From contig JACKBN010000020.1 of assembly GCA_020634565.1 (NCBI GenBank), positions 32,426 through 96,425 on the forward strand: a stretch of DNA of 64,000 nucleotides, written 5' to 3'. Position 1 is the stretch's first letter, and each line of letters begins with the position of its first letter. This DNA comes from Ardenticatenaceae bacterium. GTDB taxonomy: Bacteria; Chloroflexota; Anaerolineae; Promineifilales; Promineifilaceae. The position numbers and the translations under genes are program-made. Below, piece by piece: positions 60,768 through 64,000 of this stretch. Below the pieces are notes generated by a model. The model worked only from the letters and a program-made list of their open reading frames with translations, had not been told where the DNA came from and did no database searches.

Positions 60768-61325
60768 TTGGCAACACGAGCAGCACGATTAGCAAAACGT
60801 TTTATGGCCAAAGATGGTGTAGCTGTCTGGGTTCGTTTACTGCGCCAGAAGGACGCGCCCCATTTGGTCGATCTTTTTGAGCACATGAGCTCAGAAAGTC
60901 GCTATCGGCGCTTTCACCAACCAACAGACAACGTGCCCCCGCAACAAGTGTGGGCAGAAGCAAACAAGATAGCAACGGCCGTTCCCGATGAACAGCTTGG
61001 GCTCATAGCATTTTCCGTATTGCCCGGTGAAGGAGAAGTGACCGTTGGCGTGGCACGAATTGTGTGGCTCTCTGACAGCATAGCCGAAGTAGCCATGTCT
61101 GTACGTGATGATCGGCAAGGTCAGGGCATCGGGAAGCGCTTGCTGACCATGATTTTGGAATTGGCACAGATTACGGGAGCAGAAAAAGTCATCGGCATGG
61201 TGCAAAATGACAACACGCCAATGTGGTACCTCTTTGATAACTTGCCCTATCCCATCGAGCGTATGATTGACGGCACCGAGTCTGAAATTATCATTGATTT
61301 ATCGCACACACCTGCGGAATGGTGA
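60768..61325 (+). CDS. GNAT-family N-acetyltransferase
   Basis: 185 residues with a TTG start (60768) after GGAGG at good spacing. The GNAT fold is seen from about residue 18: VWVRLLRQKDAPHLVDLFEHMSSESRYRRFHQP, VGVARIVWLSDSIAEVAMSVRDDRQGQGIGKRLL (acetyl-CoA pyrophosphate loop R/Q-x-x-G-x-G/A) and EKVIGMVQNDNTPMWYLFDNL. It resembles the acetyltransferase half of bacterial Pat-type protein acetyltransferases, but no regulatory domain is attached. The substrate is open. A bidirectional terminator follows. Confidence 0.85.
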   Translation: MATRAARLAKRFMAKDGVAVWVRLLRQKDAPHLVDLFEHMSSESRYRRFHQPTDNVPPQQVWAEANKIATAVPDEQLGLIAFSVLPGEGEVTVGVARIVWLSDSIAEVAMSVRDDRQGQGIGKRLLTMILELAQITGAEKVIGMVQNDNTPMWYLFDNLPYPIERMIDGTESEIIIDLSHTPAEW

Positions 61326-61355
61326 TACTGCACCAAAAGTTGGCAGCTACAAAAA

Positions 61356-61380
61356 AAAAGACCTGATTTTCAGGTCTTTT
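61356..61380. terminator. Bidirectional rho-independent terminator
   Basis: AAAAGACCTGA-TTT-TCAGGTCTTTT with longer A- and T-runs on each side, between the convergent GNAT gene (stop 61325) and S1 gene (stop 61414). Confidence 0.92.
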
Positions 61381-61413
61381 TAATTTCTACTAAATGGTTG
61401 TGCAATATAGATT

Positions 61414-62193
61414 TTAGCCGTTATGCTGAACTTGAAGCGTGCGGCTAAGAATATCTTCCTGCTGAGACCGACTCTTGTCCCGTTTGCGTCTTTTCTTGCC
61501 ACCTTGTTTTCTGGTACGAACTGGCAAATCGTCACCCATTGCCTGGCGTAGGGCGAATTCCATAGCTGTTGGCATTTCTTCTTCGATTTCTTCCTCGAAT
61601 TCGTAAACTTCAGCAGGAGTTGCCTCGTTGGCAGCCGATTCCGGTTTCTCAAGCAGATTTTTGATGCTCAAGTCAATGCGGCGCTTGCGCTTGCTAAAGC
61701 CCAATACCTGAACCTGAACCTCATCGCCTGCGGTAAGCACTTCAGAGGGATGTTTCACATAGTTGTGGCTCAACTCGCTGATATGTACCAGACCTTCGCG
61801 CTCGGCGCCAATGTCTATAAAGGCACCAAAATTTTCCAGGCGCTTTACGGTACCCGTATACACTTGTCCTTTATCCAGTTCATTCCATTCCACGTCGAGC
61901 GGCGGAATCATGGTCACCATGATTTGCTCACGCTGCGGGTCAACTTTGTCTACCCAAACCGAAACCTCATCGCCAATGTTCAATACATCAGCAACGCGGT
62001 TTACATGTTCTTTACCCAGTTGAGAAATGTGGATCAGGGCATTGGTACCAATACCCAAGTCAATGAAGGCCCCGTACAGTTCCAACCGATTCACGGTGCC
62101 TTTAAGTTGCATTTTTGGTTTGAGATCGTTGATGCTGGTTGGTGTGACCTCTGGAGCAGCGGACTCCATTGTTTCGGCGGTTTCTTCACTCAT
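61414..62193 (-). CDS. Two-domain S1 RNA-binding protein (RpsA-like)
   Basis: 259 residues: two S1 domains, about 22-95 (LKPKMQLKGTVNRLELYGAFIDLGIGTNALIHISQL) and about 108-180 (DKGQVYTGTVKRLENFGAFIDIGAEREGLVHISELSHNY), then an acidic stretch (YEFEEEIEEEMPTAMEF) and a Lys/Arg-rich tail (RKQGGKKRRKRDKSRS). The first domain is close to the S1 end of Tex in this window. Short S1 proteins of this kind occur in Chloroflexota in place of full ribosomal protein S1; role in translation is inferred. No ACGGCCGT in this gene. Confidence 0.85.
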   Translation of the reverse strand: MSEETAETMESAAPEVTPTSINDLKPKMQLKGTVNRLELYGAFIDLGIGTNALIHISQLGKEHVNRVADVLNIGDEVSVWVDKVDPQREQIMVTMIPPLDVEWNELDKGQVYTGTVKRLENFGAFIDIGAEREGLVHISELSHNYVKHPSEVLTAGDEVQVQVLGFSKRKRRIDLSIKNLLEKPESAANEATPAEVYEFEEEIEEEMPTAMEFALRQAMGDDLPVRTRKQGGKKRRKRDKSRSQQEDILSRTLQVQHNG

Positions 62194-62368
62194 GACAAGA
62201 TTCTCCTACGCGAGAACAGCTAAATGGTCTATTCTGCGTTTTTTAATGTTAAATTTTCGTTGTTCGTTGGGGACAAAACACAGCAAATTTTGTAGAGTTA
62301 TGCCCAGAATTGAGTCTGTTGCAATTATAGCAAGCCTCTATGTCATGTCAAAAAGAGGGCAAAGCAAT

Positions 62369-62406
62369 AAAAAAGGTCTGCCAGATAAACCATGCAGACC
62401 TTTTTT
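62369..62406 (-). terminator. Terminator of recA
   Basis: AAAAAAGGTCTGC, 12-nt loop, GCAGACCTTTTTT, 30 bp after the recA stop on the minus strand; A- and T-runs make it usable both ways. The gap to the S1 gene contains no gene. Confidence 0.9.
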
Positions 62407-62436
62407 AGATACATTTTTGATTTTTTCTATGCTCTG

Positions 62437-63507
62437 TTAGAAAACCGCGTCTTCAGCCACAGCGCCATTTTCTACTTGCACGTTTTCAAAATCTGTCGTG
62501 GGGAGCCCAGCTTCGCGCCGAATAAGGAATTCGAGTTCATCCAGTATTTCTGGGTTTTCAGCCAGGAACACCTTCGCATTTTCACGGCCTTGCCCCAACA
62601 GGGTTTCGCCATAACGGAAATAGGCACCTCGCTTATCTACAATGCTGTATTCAACAGCAAGATCCAGTACGTCGCCCGTGAGTGAGATACCTTCGTTGTA
62701 CATGATGTCAAATTCACATTCGGTGAAGGGAGCAGCCACTTTATTCTTTTTCACCTTAACACGTGTGCGGTTGCCAATGACATCGTTGCCCGCTTTGATG
62801 GACTGAATACGACGAATGTCGAGCCGTACGGAGGCATAAAATTTTAGGGCATTGCCACCGCTGGTCGTCTCTGGGCTGCCAAACATGACGCCAATTTTGG
62901 AACGGAGCTGATTGGTGAAAATAACAATGGTGTTTGTTTGCTTAATCACGCCGGACAGTTTACGCAGCGCTTGTGACATGAGTCGCGCTTGCAAACCGAC
63001 ATGGGAGTCGCCCATTTCGCCTTCAATTTCTGCCCGAGGGACCAATGCCGCCACGGAGTCTACAACAACCACGTCCATCGTGCCGGAACGTATGAGTGCT
63101 TCCGCAATTTCTAACGCCTGTTCACCTGTATCAGGTTGAGAGACATATAAATCATCAATATTCACCCCGATTTTGGCAGCATAGTTGGGGTCGAGGGCGT
63201 GCTCCATGTCAATGAATGCACAAAGGCCGCCGCGCTGTTGCGCTTCAGCTATGACGTGTTGACAAAGTGTGGTTTTACCTGAGGATTCTGGCCCGTATAC
63301 TTCGATGACTCGCCCGCGGGGCAAACCGCCCACGCCGAGAGCAATGTCTAAGGATATGGAGCCAGTGGGAATGGTTTCCACCTGCATGCTGTGTGCTTCT
63401 CCCAAACGCATAATTGTGCCTTCGCCGAATCGTTTGGTAATGGAATCTAGCGTTTTTTCCAGGGTGCTGTTACGGCCGTCTCCATTGTTGTCTGATTTTT
63501 TTGCCAT
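62437..63507 (-). CDS. recA: Recombinase RecA
   Basis: 356 residues. Walker A YGPESSGKTTLCQHVIAEAQ, IDMEHALDPNYAAKIGV, Walker B VVVDSVAALVPRAEIEGEMGD, L2 region FTNQLRSKIGVMFGSPETTSGGNALKFYASVRLDIRR: a complete RecA. AAAGGAGAG gives a strong ribosome site. It promotes strand exchange and LexA self-cleavage. Only one ACGGCCGT copy, near the N-terminus, in 1.07 kb. Confidence 0.97.
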   Translation of the reverse strand: MAKKSDNNGDGRNSTLEKTLDSITKRFGEGTIMRLGEAHSMQVETIPTGSISLDIALGVGGLPRGRVIEVYGPESSGKTTLCQHVIAEAQQRGGLCAFIDMEHALDPNYAAKIGVNIDDLYVSQPDTGEQALEIAEALIRSGTMDVVVVDSVAALVPRAEIEGEMGDSHVGLQARLMSQALRKLSGVIKQTNTIVIFTNQLRSKIGVMFGSPETTSGGNALKFYASVRLDIRRIQSIKAGNDVIGNRTRVKVKKNKVAAPFTECEFDIMYNEGISLTGDVLDLAVEYSIVDKRGAYFRYGETLLGQGRENAKVFLAENPEILDELEFLIRREAGLPTTDFENVQVENGAVAEDAVF

Positions 63508-63611
63508 GAGAACTCTCCTTTGGTCGCAATGCAGCAGGAAAGATGGCCAGCCTTATGGCAGGAACAAAAACTGCATTGAGTAATTAATCTAGTTGGGGTG
63601 TGACTTCGAGG

Positions 63612-63670
63612 AGTTTAGCACGAACGTTCTAAAGTGTCAAGATCGAGTTTTGTTTATTGAACTTGTGTTC
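63612..63670 (-). promoter_or_regulatory. recA promoter with two SOS-like boxes
   Basis: On the minus strand TTGACA (63635-63640), 17-nt spacer, TAAACT (63612-63617). GAACGTTC (63622-63629) lies within the spacer and GAACACAAGTTC (63659-63670), a GAAC-N4-GTTC box of the Gram-positive LexA type, lies 18 bp upstream of the -35. About 105 nt separate the -10 from the ATG. Confidence 0.65.
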
Positions 63671-63722
63671 AGAGATTGTCTTTTAATCCGTTTGGCAGCA
63701 TGAAAATGGGCAGAAATAATGC

Positions 63723-64000
63723 TTAAACCGGCTGTTTGCGCAGCAGGCGAAGCAGCGCCGGAATCTCTTTGCCGCCCAGCAATAGGTTCAAAGCGATGTA
63801 GCTCACGGTGCCAACGGTTCCGCCGACGAGCAGGAAAATAATGGACGAGGCAATGAGGGGGCGGATGATGAGGATGAGAAGGGTGAGAACGGCCGTTCCC
63901 GCCAAAGCACGCCCCACAACCGGAAGCAACGGGCGGAGAGCCAACTTGTTAAGCCAGAAGAGCACCGCTGATAACACGGTGAACGCCACTGTGCTTGCCA
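63723..64000 (-). CDS. C-terminal end of a polytopic membrane protein, possibly a polysaccharide flippase
   Basis: The frame is open to the window edge; 92 residues are visible. Three hydrophobic segments (VLSAVLFWLNKLALRPLLPVV, AGTAVLTLLILIIRPLIA, SSIIFLLVGGTVGTVSYIALNLLLGG) and the ending GGKEIPALLRLLRKQPV resemble the last helices of oligosaccharide flippases of the MATE/Wzx superfamily (polysacc_synt_C). The family is not certain because the core is missing. Confidence 0.45.
   Translation of the reverse strand, partial: ASTVAFTVLSAVLFWLNKLALRPLLPVVGRALAGTAVLTLLILIIRPLIASSIIFLLVGGTVGTVSYIALNLLLGGKEIPALLRLLRKQPV

Overview
The window looks like a chromosomal segment of a Chloroflexota bacterium, probably of the Anaerolineae/Caldilineae/Ardenticatenia type. 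This is an inference from gene content: a carotenoid cluster with a CruF-type hydratase and a fused lycopene cyclase, a B12-dependent MerR photoreceptor beside a photolyase, a GldA/GldFG-like exporter, and a beta-helix surface protein ending in the 'LPLLLKP' tail common in that phylum. No rRNA, tRNA, CRISPR array, complete insertion sequence or prophage was seen.

Layout. 1-9 kb: TPR protein (cut by the edge), a rifampin-phosphotransferase-like PEP enzyme, a DUF3179 protein with an in-frame UGA, a TetR regulator with two DNA-binding domains, then a histidine phosphatase, an SRPBCC protein, a nitroreductase and a ThDP enzyme. 9-16.4 kb: one minus-strand unit with two paralogous efflux adaptors, a MacB-like ATPase and permease, and an OmpR-type two-component system. 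16.7-25.7 kb: a SET-domain protein and the carotenoid operon (CrtB, CrtI, lycopene cyclase, CruF-like, PlsY-like acyltransferase, GT2 glycosyltransferase, second CrtI-like oxidase). 26-48 kb: housekeeping and transport genes (Tex, Gld-like exporter, SecG, solute-binding protein, esterase, WecA-like, Upp, RuvB, tandem CorC proteins, M32 peptidase), then the B12 photoreceptor and photolyase. 48.3-58.1 kb: a roughly 10-kb minus-strand locus encoding a bacterial ubiquitin-like conjugation system: a dynamin-like GTPase, two unknown proteins, E1, Ubl, E2, two JAMM proteases (one membrane-anchored) and two RING-like zinc proteins (one membrane-anchored). 58.4-64 kb: beta-helix protein, GNAT acetyltransferase, S1 protein, RecA with SOS-like boxes, and a flippase C-terminus.

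Three layers lie on top of the genes. (1) The palindrome ACGGCCGT occurs about 125 times by eye (about once per 500 bp, against 1-2 expected), in genes and between them, like the cyanobacterial HIP1 word. (2) Many gaps carry short-period, hairpin-forming repeats built from a few words (GGAGATT, CGGTAATC, CACAGATTTCGCAGATT, TTCACCTTGTCACC); some have entered reading frames. (3) The ubiquitin-like locus carries at least five and perhaps seven apparent one-base frameshifts within 6 kb, several of them in short homopolymers, while almost every other gene is intact. These are either local sequencing errors or recent decay.

The strongest leads are the ubiquitin-like locus with its GTPase and shared TIT-x-x-DIQ-x-ANQ motif, the ACGGCCGT word, the candidate selenocysteine codon in the DUF3179 gene, and a GIY-YIG nuclease relic inside inverted repeats.
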